64,000 nt of DNA from Pedomonas sp051304405 (lineage in GTDB: Bacteria > Pseudomonadota > Alphaproteobacteria > Sphingomonadales > Sphingomonadaceae), in the NCBI RefSeq assembly GCF_051304405.1, contig NZ_JBPPGG010000008.1, positions 5,444 to 69,443 on the forward strand, written 5' to 3'. Shown here piece after piece: positions 24,845-34,318 of this stretch (its first letter is position 1; each line of letters opens with the position of its first letter). A program made the translations under genes and the position numbers. The notes under the pieces are model-generated. The model was not told the DNA's origin and did no database searches. It saw only the letters and a list, made by a program, of their open reading frames with translations.

Positions 24845-27100
24845 ATGCAATATATGTCTGGAAATCAAAAGAAATTGTTTTTGACCATGTTTCTGGGAGC
24901 GAGTCTTTCGGCTCTTTCCGCGCCTGCTTTTTCCCAGAATGACGCAACCGCTGCGCCGCAAAGTGCCCGGCCGACTGTCCTCACCAACAAGGATTGGTGG
25001 CCGGATCGGCTCGATCTGACGGCGCTACGCCAGCACGAGGCCCAGTCCAACCCCTATGGCCCCGACTTCGACTACATCAAGGAATTCTCCACCCTTGATC
25101 TCGATGCGCTGAAGGCGGACATCCGCAAGGTGCTCACCACCTCCCAGCCGTGGTGGCCCGCAGACTATGGCCACTATGGGCCGTTCTTCATCCGCATGGC
25201 CTGGCACAGCGCGGGCACCTACCGCGTGGCCGATGGCCGCGGCGGCGCCGATGGCGGCGAACAGCGCTTCGATCCGCTGAACTCCTGGCCCGACAACGCC
25301 AGCCTCGACAAGGCCCGCCGTCTGCTGTGGCCGGTGAAGCAGAAGTACGGCCGCAAGATCTCCTGGGGCGACCTGATGGTGCTGACCGGCAACGTCGCTC
25401 TGGAGGACATGGGCTTCAAGACCATCGGCTTCGCGGGCGGCCGCGTGGATGCCTGGCAGCCGGATCTGGTCTACTGGGGCCCCGAGCTCAAGATGATGGG
25501 CGACCAGCGCCGCGATGAAAAGGGCAACCTCAAGGGCCCGCTCGCCGCAACCCAGATGGGCCTCATCTACGTGAACCCGGAAGGCCCGAACGGCGTGCCC
25601 GACCCGATCGCCGCCGCGGCCGACATCCGCCGCGCCTTCGGCAACATGGCGATGACCGACGAGGAAACGGCGGCCCTGATCGCGGGCGGCCACACCTTCG
25701 GCAAGGCCCACGGCGCGCACAATCCCGAGAAGTGCCTCGGCCCCGAGCCGGCCGCTGCCGGCCTCGAGCAGCAGGGCCTCGGCTGGGAGAACAAGTGCGG
25801 CAAGGGCCACTCGGAGGACACCATCACCTCCGGTCTCGAAGGCGCCTGGTCGGCGAACCCCATCCGCTTCACCACCCAGTACCTCGACAATTTGCTGAAC
25901 TTCGACTGGGTGCAGACCCGCAGCCCGGCTGGTGCCGTCCAGTGGATTCCGAGCGATCCGGCGGCTGCCAACATGGTGCCGGACGCCCACGTGCCCGGCA
26001 AGCGCCATGCGCCGATCATGTTCACCACCGACATCGCGCTGAAGGAAGACCCGGCGTTCCGGGCTGTCCTCGAGCGGTGGCAGGCAAACCCCGAGGAGTT
26101 CGAGAAGGCCTTCGCCCGCGCCTGGTTCAAGCTGACCCACCGCGACCTCGGGCCCCAGGCCCGCTACCTCGGCAAGGACGTGCCGCAGGAGACCTTCGTC
26201 TGGCAGGACCCGCTGCCCAAGGCCGACTACGCCATGATCGAGGCGGCGGATGTCGAGCAGCTGAAGGGCAAGATCCTCGCCTCCGGCCTCAGCACCCAGG
26301 AACTGGTACGCACCGCCTGGGCGGCGGCCTCCACCTTCCGCGGCACCGACATGCGTGGCGGGGCGAACGGCGCGCGCCTGCGGCTTGAGCCGCAGCGCAA
26401 CTGGGCGGTGAACAACCCGCAGGAAGTGGCCAAGGTTCTGGCCAGGCTGGAAGCCATCCAGAAGGACTTCAACACGTCCGCGAAGGGCGGCAAGCAGGTG
26501 TCGCTGGCCGATCTGGTGGTGCTGGCCGGCAGCGCGGCTGTCGAGCAGGCGGCGGCGAAGGCCGGATACAAGATCTCCGTGCCGTTCAAGCCGGGCCGGG
26601 TCGATGCCAGCCAGGAGCAGACCGACGTGGCCTCCTTCGCCTACCTCGAGCCCAAGGCGGACGGCTTCCGCAACTACTACGCGCCGGAGGCCCATCTGCC
26701 GCCTGCCGAGGCGCTGGTGGACAAGGCCGATCAGCTGAACCTGACCGTGCCGGAGATGACCGTGCTGGTGGGCGGCATGCGCGCGCTGGGCGCCAACGCG
26801 GGCGGCGCAACCCATGGCATCTTCACCGATCGGCCGGGCGTGCTGACCAACGACTTCTTCGTCAATCTGCTCGACATGGGCACAAAGTGGTCCAAGGCGG
26901 CGCAGCCGGGTCTCTATGAGGGCCGCGACCGCGCCACCGGCAAGCTGAAGTGGACCGCAACGCCGGTCGACCTGATCTTCGGCTCCAACTCCGAGCTTCG
27001 GGCCGTCGCCGAGGCCTATGCCTCGGCCGACGCGGGCGAGATGTTCGTGAAGGACTTCGTCGCCGCCTGGACCAAGGTGATGAACGCCGATCTCTTCTGA
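24845..27100 (+). CDS. katG: Catalase-peroxidase KatG with signal peptide
   Basis: Encodes 751 residues of a bifunctional haem catalase-peroxidase that removes hydrogen peroxide. The distal site is Arg117, Trp120, His121 in FFIRMAWHSAGTYR, and the proximal His283 is in AGGHTFGKAHG. The Trp-Tyr-Met adduct is conserved as Trp120, Tyr242, Met268, with the same spacing as the known set in M. tuberculosis KatG. The start at 24845 follows GAGGGGA; the frame stays open back to 24653 but has no better start. Residues 4-31 form a Sec-type signal (KKLFLTMFLGASLSALSAPAFS-Q), unlike the usual cytoplasmic KatG and like the periplasmic KatP type. A strong terminator follows. Confidence 0.95.
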   Translation: MQYMSGNQKKLFLTMFLGASLSALSAPAFSQNDATAAPQSARPTVLTNKDWWPDRLDLTALRQHEAQSNPYGPDFDYIKEFSTLDLDALKADIRKVLTTSQPWWPADYGHYGPFFIRMAWHSAGTYRVADGRGGADGGEQRFDPLNSWPDNASLDKARRLLWPVKQKYGRKISWGDLMVLTGNVALEDMGFKTIGFAGGRVDAWQPDLVYWGPELKMMGDQRRDEKGNLKGPLAATQMGLIYVNPEGPNGVPDPIAAAADIRRAFGNMAMTDEETAALIAGGHTFGKAHGAHNPEKCLGPEPAAAGLEQQGLGWENKCGKGHSEDTITSGLEGAWSANPIRFTTQYLDNLLNFDWVQTRSPAGAVQWIPSDPAAANMVPDAHVPGKRHAPIMFTTDIALKEDPAFRAVLERWQANPEEFEKAFARAWFKLTHRDLGPQARYLGKDVPQETFVWQDPLPKADYAMIEAADVEQLKGKILASGLSTQELVRTAWAAASTFRGTDMRGGANGARLRLEPQRNWAVNNPQEVAKVLARLEAIQKDFNTSAKGGKQVSLADLVVLAGSAAVEQAAAKAGYKISVPFKPGRVDASQEQTDVASFAYLEPKADGFRNYYAPEAHLPPAEALVDKADQLNLTVPEMTVLVGGMRALGANAGGATHGIFTDRPGVLTNDFFVNLLDMGTKWSKAAQPGLYEGRDRATGKLKWTATPVDLIFGSNSELRAVAEAYASADAGEMFVKDFVAAWTKVMNADLF

Positions 27101-27129
27101 GCCTGAAGTCCCTACAGGCATCAGGAATG

Positions 27130-27160
27130 GAGGCGTCCGGAAACGGACGCCTCTTTTTTT
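27130..27160 (+). terminator. Rho-independent terminator of katG
   Basis: GAGGCGTCCG (27130-27139), a GAAA tetraloop, and CGGACGCCTC (27144-27153) form a perfect 10-bp stem followed by seven Ts. Confidence 0.95.
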
Positions 27161-27680
27161 GTGCGCAGGTAAACGGGACCGGAAGTTCATCCGTCAGGCA
27201 GCACCGCCGGTTGTTGTTGTCTCAAGGCGGGTTGATGCGGCCGGTCATCAACCCCACCAAACAATCTCCCGGACGGTGAAGCATTGCAGAAAACGGGTGC
27301 GTCGGAGATCGAGGCGTCATGACCAGGGGCATAAATGCCCAATAAAATCGCTTTGATCGCGGCCACGAATAAGTATGAATTATCAATAGGTTGTGATTAT
27401 TATTCAAATAATTGTGGAATCATAATTCGAATTGTTACTAAAAAATGCCTCTCGCCATATCATGAATAATGTGGCAGGTATTGTTCCTATAGCCATCATT
27501 ATGACTGTTAAATTTTCATTATTAATTGACGTTATTTGATGTTATTCCAGATCTGGCGAGGGTGTATGTCGCTAATCCTCAAGTGGTGCTGCTCTTTGCG
27601 GCCGACCGAGGCCTGTCGCCCGGAGCCGGACGATATTCACGTGAATGGGGTCGGAATATCTATTTAACGGGGGAACAAGA
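27161..27680. other. AT-rich upstream region of the TonB receptor gene
   Basis: 520 nt without a supported gene. From about 27340 to 27545 the sequence is strongly AT-rich (runs such as TTATTATTCAAATAATTG), quite unlike the surrounding chromosome. It marks the left edge of the less GC-rich lasso-peptide block and probably holds the receptor promoter. Confidence 0.6.
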
Positions 27681-30539
27681 ATGAAAAACAACCCGACGGC
27701 ACTCTTCAAACTTTTGTTGATCACCTCCACGTCTCTTGGTCTTCTGTTTGCCGCTGGAAATGATGTTCACGCCCAGGTGCCTGCTTCGCAGCCTGAGCCA
27801 AGCGGGTCCGGTGACGCTCCTGCCGACACCCGGAACCGGAATTCGAGCGAGGAAAGTCCTGCCCCGGCAAAGCGTCAGGATCTGGTCCCTCCCGATGAGG
27901 CTCTGTACCCGGCAAGAGCCGGAAGTGAGGCCGGCGAACTCAACACCATTGTCGTGACCGGCTCCCATATTCGCGGGGCGGACACGAGCGTTGGAAGCCA
28001 GGTTATCTCTATCGGGCGTGAAGAGATCACCCAGGCCGGCCATGCGACGGTACGGGATGTCTTCCAGGCTCTCCCGCAGAATTTTGGCGGAGGCGCAACC
28101 GGTGAATTCAGTCTGGATGCCGGAAGCCGGAATAACGTGACCCAAGGCAATACGATCAATCTCAGAGGCCTGGGGAGCATTGCAACTCTGGTGTTGGTCA
28201 ATGGGCGGCGATTGCCGGCAACGGGAAACGAACATGACGTTACGGATGTCTCCATCATTCCAGTTACTGCGATCGAGCGCATCGAGGTGCTTCCCGATGG
28301 TGCTTCTGCCGTCTATGGGTCAGACGCTGTTGCCGGTGTGGTGAATTTCATCCTGCGGAAGGATTTTGAGGGGTTGGAGACGACGGCTCGCTATGGAGCA
28401 GCAATTCCGGGCCGATTTGAGGAGTATCAGTTTGGTGCAGCGGCCGGGCATACATGGTCGAGCGGGAACGCTCTTCTGACGTATGAATTCACATCTCGGG
28501 AAAGGGTGCGGGCAACCGATAGGAAGTTCTCCCGTTCGAGCGATTTCCGTTCAAGGGGTGGGCAGGATCGCCGTTCGATCTTTGCAAATCCAGGGAATAT
28601 CGTGGATCCCGATACGCTTGAAGTCCTGTTCGCGATTCCGGCCGGTCAGGATGGAAAGAACCTCACCCCAGACCAGTTGCTTCCGGGGAGCCAGGCCAAT
28701 TACCAGGAACGGTCGGAATTTGTTGACCTGATGCCAAGGCAACGGCTGCACAGTGTCTACGGAACGGCGTCCCAGACCATTCTGGACAACCTGGAATTCT
28801 TTGTCGAGGGCAGGTTTTCACAGAGAAAATTCAATAACCGTACACCGCCGTCCAGTATTCTCCTTTTTGTCCCTCCGGAAAACCCCTTCTACGTGGATGC
28901 CTTTGGCGATAACCGGCCGCTTTACGTTGCGTATTCATTCCATCGTGACGGGCCGACCGACCTCAGAACGGGAAGGGTGAGGAGCTATAGCGCCACGGCC
29001 GGTTTTACGTTCGATCATGGTGGAGAGTGGCAAACTGAAGCTTGGGCATCCTATGTAAAGGAGAGTTCTCTACGGGCTTCCAGGGATACGATGACTTACG
29101 CCAAGTTGTCGGCTGCTCTGAGAGAAACGGATCCTGCGAAGGCTTTTAATCCCTTTGGGGACGGGTCGAATACCAATCCCGACGTGTTGGCGCAGCTGTT
29201 CTCCAACACGTCGGATGTGAAAGTGCAAGGAAAGGTTCGTCAGGCAAATATTGTCACATCGGGGCCGCTTCTGAAGCTCGGCAGCGATTATGTTCGTGTC
29301 GCCGCTGGCGTTGACGGCCGGATAGAAGAGTTCTCGAACACGCTCTTTGTGAACGACGAGCTCGATACAAATATGAAGGTCAAAAGGAATGTCGGGGCTC
29401 TGTTTGGTGAGGTGTTCATACCTCTCATTACGGAAGCCGACAACATACCTGGGTTCAACAAGCTTATAATTTCATCATCGATTCGATACGAGCGTTATAA
29501 GGACAAAAGTGTCATTCCTGAATCCCGGAAGCGGGACTCGCAGCATTCAACCGACCCGCGGGTCGGCATCCTTTGGTCCCTGGTCGATGGGTTCAATATT
29601 CGCGCAAGTTATGGAACATCGTTCCGTGCGCCTGGCTTGCATCTGTTAACTACGCCGAATTATGTGGCCACTCTTCTTCTTCCGGACTCTTCATCGCCAA
29701 CAGGGAGTTCTCTGGCCTTGATCGCCATCGGATCGGCCGAGGATATTACCAATGAGACTTCCGACAATTTTACAATGGGCGTCGAGCTTCAGCCTACGGA
29801 AAGCACAAATCTCAAGATCAGCTATTTCAAGATCAAATTCAAAAATCAGGTCATTGATCCCAATTATCCCACAGCATTGATCGACCCGTCCTACGCCGAA
29901 CTGGTTATCTGGAACCCGAACGCTCAGCAACTCGCCGATACGTGTGCGCTCGCAGCACCGGGCAATCTGGATGCATCACCTGAAAGCTGCTCAACGCCTG
30001 GCATTGTTCGCGCAATTGTGGATGCACGATCGCGTAACTTCAGTCGTACCTTGGCTGAAGGTTTCGATGTCAGTGTGACTCAGAGAATAGGAGTGGGGCG
30101 GGCAGGCGATATTCTCGTCTCTATAAACGGGACTTATATCGCGAACTTTGAAAATGCCATATCGCCTCGGGCACCTGCCGTCGACCGTCTGAATACGCCT
30201 GGAAATCCGGTTGATTGGCGCCTGCGTGGCAGCATTGCGTGGATGCCCACTGCGACTACCACGATCTCGACGTTTATTAACTATACCGATAGCTACAAGG
30301 ATATCGTTCCCGATCGCAAGATATCATCGAATACAACAGTTGATCTCACTGTCGCGCACAACTTCGATTCCAAAACCAGCTCTCTCTTGCGGGATCTCAG
30401 TATAACGCTGTCGATCACCAACCTCTTCAATGATGCTCCGCCATTCTACGAAAATGTGACAACGGGCTTTGGCTATGATTCCGCAAACGCGGATCCCATG
30501 GGTCGCGTTGTCGCTCTGTCTCTCTCCAAGCGCTGGTAG
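27681..30539 (+). CDS. TonB-dependent receptor next to the lasso-peptide locus
   Basis: Encodes 952 residues. A signal peptide (MKNNPTALFKLLLITSTSLGLLFAAGNDVHAQ) is followed by a low-complexity linker and the TonB box region NTIVVTGSHIRG. The plug has NLRGLGSIATLVLVNGRRLP, IERIEVLPDGASAVYGSDAVAGVVNFIL, and a ~700-residue barrel ends at LSLSKRW. The ATG at 27681 follows CGGGGG and gives a proper signal, so the longer frame from 27645 is rejected. Such receptors import large substrates. Lasso loci of this bacterial group often carry one, thought to retrieve the peptide or a peptide-metal complex. The S8 protease gene lies 56 nt downstream in the same direction. Confidence 0.92.
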   Translation: MKNNPTALFKLLLITSTSLGLLFAAGNDVHAQVPASQPEPSGSGDAPADTRNRNSSEESPAPAKRQDLVPPDEALYPARAGSEAGELNTIVVTGSHIRGADTSVGSQVISIGREEITQAGHATVRDVFQALPQNFGGGATGEFSLDAGSRNNVTQGNTINLRGLGSIATLVLVNGRRLPATGNEHDVTDVSIIPVTAIERIEVLPDGASAVYGSDAVAGVVNFILRKDFEGLETTARYGAAIPGRFEEYQFGAAAGHTWSSGNALLTYEFTSRERVRATDRKFSRSSDFRSRGGQDRRSIFANPGNIVDPDTLEVLFAIPAGQDGKNLTPDQLLPGSQANYQERSEFVDLMPRQRLHSVYGTASQTILDNLEFFVEGRFSQRKFNNRTPPSSILLFVPPENPFYVDAFGDNRPLYVAYSFHRDGPTDLRTGRVRSYSATAGFTFDHGGEWQTEAWASYVKESSLRASRDTMTYAKLSAALRETDPAKAFNPFGDGSNTNPDVLAQLFSNTSDVKVQGKVRQANIVTSGPLLKLGSDYVRVAAGVDGRIEEFSNTLFVNDELDTNMKVKRNVGALFGEVFIPLITEADNIPGFNKLIISSSIRYERYKDKSVIPESRKRDSQHSTDPRVGILWSLVDGFNIRASYGTSFRAPGLHLLTTPNYVATLLLPDSSSPTGSSLALIAIGSAEDITNETSDNFTMGVELQPTESTNLKISYFKIKFKNQVIDPNYPTALIDPSYAELVIWNPNAQQLADTCALAAPGNLDASPESCSTPGIVRAIVDARSRNFSRTLAEGFDVSVTQRIGVGRAGDILVSINGTYIANFENAISPRAPAVDRLNTPGNPVDWRLRGSIAWMPTATTTISTFINYTDSYKDIVPDRKISSNTTVDLTVAHNFDSKTSSLLRDLSITLSITNLFNDAPPFYENVTTGFGYDSANADPMGRVVALSLSKRW

Positions 30540-30595
30540 CCGGCTCCTCAGGCGATTTTTCTGAATTTGTTCCAGAAAAAAACTGGTGAATTAAA

Positions 30596-33500
30596 ATGAG
30601 ATTCTTGATCCCGTGGATTGTGCCACTCTTGGGATTGGTGCAAACTTTTGCTGCATCTGCTGCGCAGCTTTCCGTCCCTGATCGAAGTCTTGTCGCACGA
30701 TCGGTCGCAGAACAGCGTCCGTCCATGGATGTCATGCTCGTCGCCAAGGATGGGCAGGTGTCAGGGCTTGCTGAGGAACTCGGAAGGCGCGGGTACAAGA
30801 TTGTATATCGTGCGGAGGAAATCGGCTATCTCCGGGTCGAGGTTCCGCCGCAACAAGTGTTGTCTCTGGTTTCGCACCCCACGGTTCTCGCTGCGGGACT
30901 GGGGCATTTCAGATATACAGCGTTGAGCCAGGACAAGTCTCCCGCGGCGCGGGATGAGACCCAGCCACATCAGATGACACTTTCCGATTTCATCAGGCTC
31001 ACGCAAAAAGATCCTGTATACCACGCTATTGAGGAGATGCATGTATCCGCACTTCGGGTGGAAAATTCCCTTTACGACGGTCGGGGCGTCAAGATTGCGA
31101 TTATCGAGAATATACCCGATCCTTTAGCGCCTGAGTTGGCCGATGCCTATGATCTGGATGGGCGGCGCATCAAGAAAATCGAGAACATCTATGCCTTTGC
31201 CGATCTGGGGCCTAATTCCCTGTCGGACAAGAACTTCCGGGCCAGCGGCTGGGTGAAACTGCAGACTCACGCAACGGATCGCCAACAGTCCATCAATCTG
31301 AATGGGCGAAGCGTGAGAATGCCGGGGGTGGGGCCATTCGAGGTTGGGTTTCTCGACGAGTCCGACTTCGTCCTTTACGGAAAGGATCTGAACTTCGATC
31401 AGAACCCGAGTTCGAAACCCCGGACATTTGCAGTGGCCCGCCGTCCTTCGGGGGATTGTGTGTGGGTCGACACAAATCAGGATGACGACCTGACAGACGA
31501 GCAATGTTACCTTCCCTATTCCAAGGACGGGAAAGGAGGCTTCTTTCGCGATGCCGCTGGCGATCCGGTCGGCGCGCGATTTTATATCTCAACGACGTTT
31601 CGGGAAGAATGGGTGCACATTGCCGTTCCCAACGACCATACCCATGCCGTAGCTTCCCTCGCCGCAGGGCAACCCGTTCTGGCCCCAAATCTGGGGTCTG
31701 CCGCGCCGGGCGCCCAGATCCTGCCGATTGCCGTTGATACGTCTCTCTCAACACTCATCGAGGCGGCAATTTTTGCGGCTCGTCAGGAGTCTGTCGACAT
31801 CATCGTCAACATGCTGGCCGCAAATTTGGCGCTGGCACCAGACAACGCGATCGATGCGGTCATTATGGACCGCATTGCACAACACTACGGCAAGATCGTA
31901 ATCGGCGGAGGTGGGAACTTTGCTCATAAAATTGGTCAAATCGGATCAAATGGGCGAGGTGCGAACGTTCTATCCATCGGGCAGTATGTTGGTGCTCGCT
32001 CCTGGGAGGCGCTGAACGGTGGACATTATGAGGGCGGTCCTGCCTACGCGACGTCTGCCGGTCCTGCACTGGACGGCCGTTTGAAGCCAGATGTGCTGGG
32101 AGTCGGATACGTCGTCACACCGCTGCCTCGCTACGTACGAGGTGCGGCGGATAATGCATGCCCAACGTTTGTTGCCACCAATAACTTTACCTGCTTTTCG
32201 GGGACCTCCGCCGCCACGCCAACCGCCACTGGCGCCGTCGCGGCCCTTATCAGCGCGGCACGTCAGAAAAAATTGAAGTTCACGCCTTTGGATATCGTGC
32301 AGGCTGTTCGGGCAACGGCGCATTTGAGCAACGGCGTTTCCACCCACGTGCAGGGGCGCGGTTTGATCGACGTTTACGCGGCATGGCAGTATCTCAACCG
32401 CCTGGTTGAGAACAGGGCCGCCCAGGTCAAGATTGACGTCATGGCGCCGGTCAAAACGGGGCTGGTGTCTGCGGGCCTTCAGGCTGATAAGGGGCCGGGT
32501 CTTTATGAAAGGGAAGGCTGGTCGCCAGGAGATGAGGGGGGGCGTGTCATAAAGCTGCGGCGCACCACCGGGGCGGATCGCCCTCTGAGGTTTTCCGCAA
32601 GGATTCTCGGTGACTATCAGCACACATTTTCCGGGCCGAAGGAGCTTGTCCTCCCCTTGAACCGGGACGTTCCGGTCGCCATTCGCATTCGCCCGAAGCA
32701 GGCCGGTGTCCATGCAGCCATACTGCGGATTGCCGATCCGGAGACAGGACTTGTGGCAGAGGATATCGCCCTGACTGTTGTTGCAGCAATTGATCTGGCT
32801 TCCGTTCAAGGTGAGGGCCTGTCACTTGACGTAACCTTGCACAATCCCCATGCGGTGAATCTCTATGTGAGAGTTCCGCCTGAAACTGCTGCGCTCAAAC
32901 TCTCCCATACGGGAGGGCTTGGTATGGGCGTTGTCTTCGACGGGCCGTTGGGGCAACGCGGAGGGCCAGTCTACAGCAAGGGGACGATGGTCGGAGCGAG
33001 CGCTGAGGTTGTTGCGGACCGGTATGAGCAGATACTCCACCAGCCAACGCCCGGCGTGTGGGAGATCTCTTTTCTGAATTACTATATTTATGATACCGAC
33101 CGCATGGGGCCTTTGCCTTTCCGAGTGAACATTTCAACGCTTGGTCAGGCCGATTTAGAAAGGGTCGCTGAAGCGCGCGGAGGAGTCGATATCTCGGGGG
33201 GTGTGTCTCCTTCCGGCTTCCACACCCGGATAATTCAGACGGCCTGGAAACAGGGCGTTCTTGATCTTGCGCAGGAGCGCCTTCCTGCGGTCATACCGAT
33301 CCACATCCCGGAAGGTTTCCAGCGCATCGAAGTTTCCGCCGCCGTAAACAATCTGATGACGGCTTCGGCATCCAGCCCTTCCGAGATAGCGGTGCTGGTC
33401 GCCCTGCTGCAATGTGATGGGGCGTCATGTTCCTATCGCGAAGGCATCGCGGGAAGCAACACATCGACCCTGCTTTTTTCGCCACAGACTGAAGTGCAAT

Positions 33501-33826
33501 GGTATGCCGTTATTGACGGTGTCGGCTCCGACAGTAAGTGGGCAAAGATCGCGTACAACATTTTCGTTGATGGCGAGGAGCGATCGGAAGGTGCCAAGAA
33601 ATCTCTCACCTCATCCGGGAATACCTTGTGCCAAAGCAGCGCCACGGAGTTGCCGCATGGCTACAGGCTCATTGAGGTGAAAGAGCTTTATAGTGATGCA
33701 TACCTTCAGGGTGAGTATGGCACCGACATGTTAACGGGCGAGCACCGCCTCTACGGACGCACAATTGTCCCGCTCGCCCGGTTGTGTGAGGCCCCACGGG
33801 GCGGTCATACGGCAACTGTCAGGTAG
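30596..33826 (+). CDS. Large secreted S8 (subtilase) protease, tripeptidyl-peptidase II-like layout
   Basis: Encodes 1076 residues. Signal peptide to about residue 22 (..QTFAASAA). The subtilase His is in NDHTHAVASLAAG (His348), the oxyanion Asn in GGGGNFA (Asn441), and Ser538 in FSGTSAATPTATG. The first catalytic motif reads VKIAIIENIPDP: Glu171 stands where D(T/S)G is expected, with Asp175 four residues on. About 177 residues lie between this point and the His, far more than in subtilisin and closer to tripeptidyl-peptidase II. The C-terminal ~500 residues appear beta-rich. Its place behind the receptor and facing the lasso genes suggests it may process or degrade the imported peptide, but this is inference. 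The altered Asp could also mean low activity. Confidence 0.82.
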   Translation: MRFLIPWIVPLLGLVQTFAASAAQLSVPDRSLVARSVAEQRPSMDVMLVAKDGQVSGLAEELGRRGYKIVYRAEEIGYLRVEVPPQQVLSLVSHPTVLAAGLGHFRYTALSQDKSPAARDETQPHQMTLSDFIRLTQKDPVYHAIEEMHVSALRVENSLYDGRGVKIAIIENIPDPLAPELADAYDLDGRRIKKIENIYAFADLGPNSLSDKNFRASGWVKLQTHATDRQQSINLNGRSVRMPGVGPFEVGFLDESDFVLYGKDLNFDQNPSSKPRTFAVARRPSGDCVWVDTNQDDDLTDEQCYLPYSKDGKGGFFRDAAGDPVGARFYISTTFREEWVHIAVPNDHTHAVASLAAGQPVLAPNLGSAAPGAQILPIAVDTSLSTLIEAAIFAARQESVDIIVNMLAANLALAPDNAIDAVIMDRIAQHYGKIVIGGGGNFAHKIGQIGSNGRGANVLSIGQYVGARSWEALNGGHYEGGPAYATSAGPALDGRLKPDVLGVGYVVTPLPRYVRGAADNACPTFVATNNFTCFSGTSAATPTATGAVAALISAARQKKLKFTPLDIVQAVRATAHLSNGVSTHVQGRGLIDVYAAWQYLNRLVENRAAQVKIDVMAPVKTGLVSAGLQADKGPGLYEREGWSPGDEGGRVIKLRRTTGADRPLRFSARILGDYQHTFSGPKELVLPLNRDVPVAIRIRPKQAGVHAAILRIADPETGLVAEDIALTVVAAIDLASVQGEGLSLDVTLHNPHAVNLYVRVPPETAALKLSHTGGLGMGVVFDGPLGQRGGPVYSKGTMVGASAEVVADRYEQILHQPTPGVWEISFLNYYIYDTDRMGPLPFRVNISTLGQADLERVAEARGGVDISGGVSPSGFHTRIIQTAWKQGVLDLAQERLPAVIPIHIPEGFQRIEVSAAVNNLMTASASSPSEIAVLVALLQCDGASCSYREGIAGSNTSTLLFSPQTEVQWYAVIDGVGSDSKWAKIAYNIFVDGEERSEGAKKSLTSSGNTLCQSSATELPHGYRLIEVKELYSDAYLQGEYGTDMLTGEHRLYGRTIVPLARLCEAPRGGHTATVR

Positions 33827-34041
33827 ACATTGGTCACCGCGCGTAAACCCAGTCTTGGGAATGGAATTTTAACGCAAATGTCGCGGGATATGGCTCATGT
33901 CATCATCGCGCTGTGTGCATGACGAGTGCATCACGTGGAGCCTATCGATAAAAGCGCCCCAAATTTGTAAAGGAGAGTTGCGCCTTTTTGTTCCGAAGAA
34001 GGTGCGCTGATGTTTCAGGGTTTGATTTTTTTGCCGAAAGC

Positions 34042-34077
34042 AGGAGCGGCATGAGGCAGAAGTCTCATGCCGCTCCT
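34042..34077. terminator. Hairpin between the S8 protease and lasso precursor genes (convergent)
   Basis: AGGAGCGGCATGAG (34042-34055) and CTCATGCCGCTCCT (34064-34077) form a perfect 14-bp stem with an 8-nt loop. On the + strand it is followed by a broken T-rich tract (TGTTTGCTTT). It lies 216 nt after the protease and 9 nt after the end of the second precursor gene, so it probably ends both convergent units. Confidence 0.75.
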
Positions 34078-34085
34078 TGTTTGCT

Positions 34086-34172
34086 TTAGTTAGGCCGGTT
34101 CATGAGCGAGTCCATGCCCGGCTTAGTAGAAACATCTTTGGTCTCAAAGGAGACGCGTCCAAGTTTCAGCAT
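34086..34172 (-). CDS. Lasso peptide precursor 2 (28 aa)
   Basis: A short reading frame: leader MLKLGRVSFETK, then DVSTKPGMDSLMNRPN. GGGAG lies 7 nt before the ATG (34180-34184). The leader differs from that of the neighbouring precursor only at one residue (Phe for Val), while the following part is unrelated, the pattern expected of paralogous ribosomal peptide precursors. In known lasso precursors Thr is the penultimate leader residue. By that rule the core starts at Asp and its Asp9 could close a 9-residue macrolactam ring. If the core starts one residue later, the ring would have 8 residues. It lies directly after precursor 1, downstream of the B and C genes. Confidence 0.82.
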   Translation of the reverse strand: MLKLGRVSFETKDVSTKPGMDSLMNRPN

Positions 34173-34228
34173 GTCTAATCTCCCAAGTAATGCGTTGCTG
34201 TGTGCTGAGCCTGCCCCAAGGCAGTATC

Positions 34229-34318
34229 TTACACATACCGCTGGTACTGAGAGTCAAACGGCTTGGCGACTGGGGTCAGGTCTTTGGTTTCGACAGAAAC
34301 ACGTCCAAGTTTCAGCAT
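34229..34318 (-). CDS. Lasso peptide precursor 1 (29 aa)
   Basis: A short reading frame: leader MLKLGRVSVETK, then DLTPVAKPFDSQYQRYV. AGGAG at 34326-34330 is spaced 7 nt from the ATG. The leader shares the LGR...ET-x pattern of alphaproteobacterial lasso precursors and is nearly identical to precursor 2. The only acidic residue able to close a ring is the Asp ten residues after the leader Lys. With the conserved-Thr rule this would give a 10-residue ring, larger than known ones. If the core begins at Leu, the ring has 9 residues. It is 207 nt downstream of the C gene, behind an AT-rich gap that may hold its own promoter. Confidence 0.83.
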   Translation of the reverse strand: MLKLGRVSVETKDLTPVAKPFDSQYQRYV

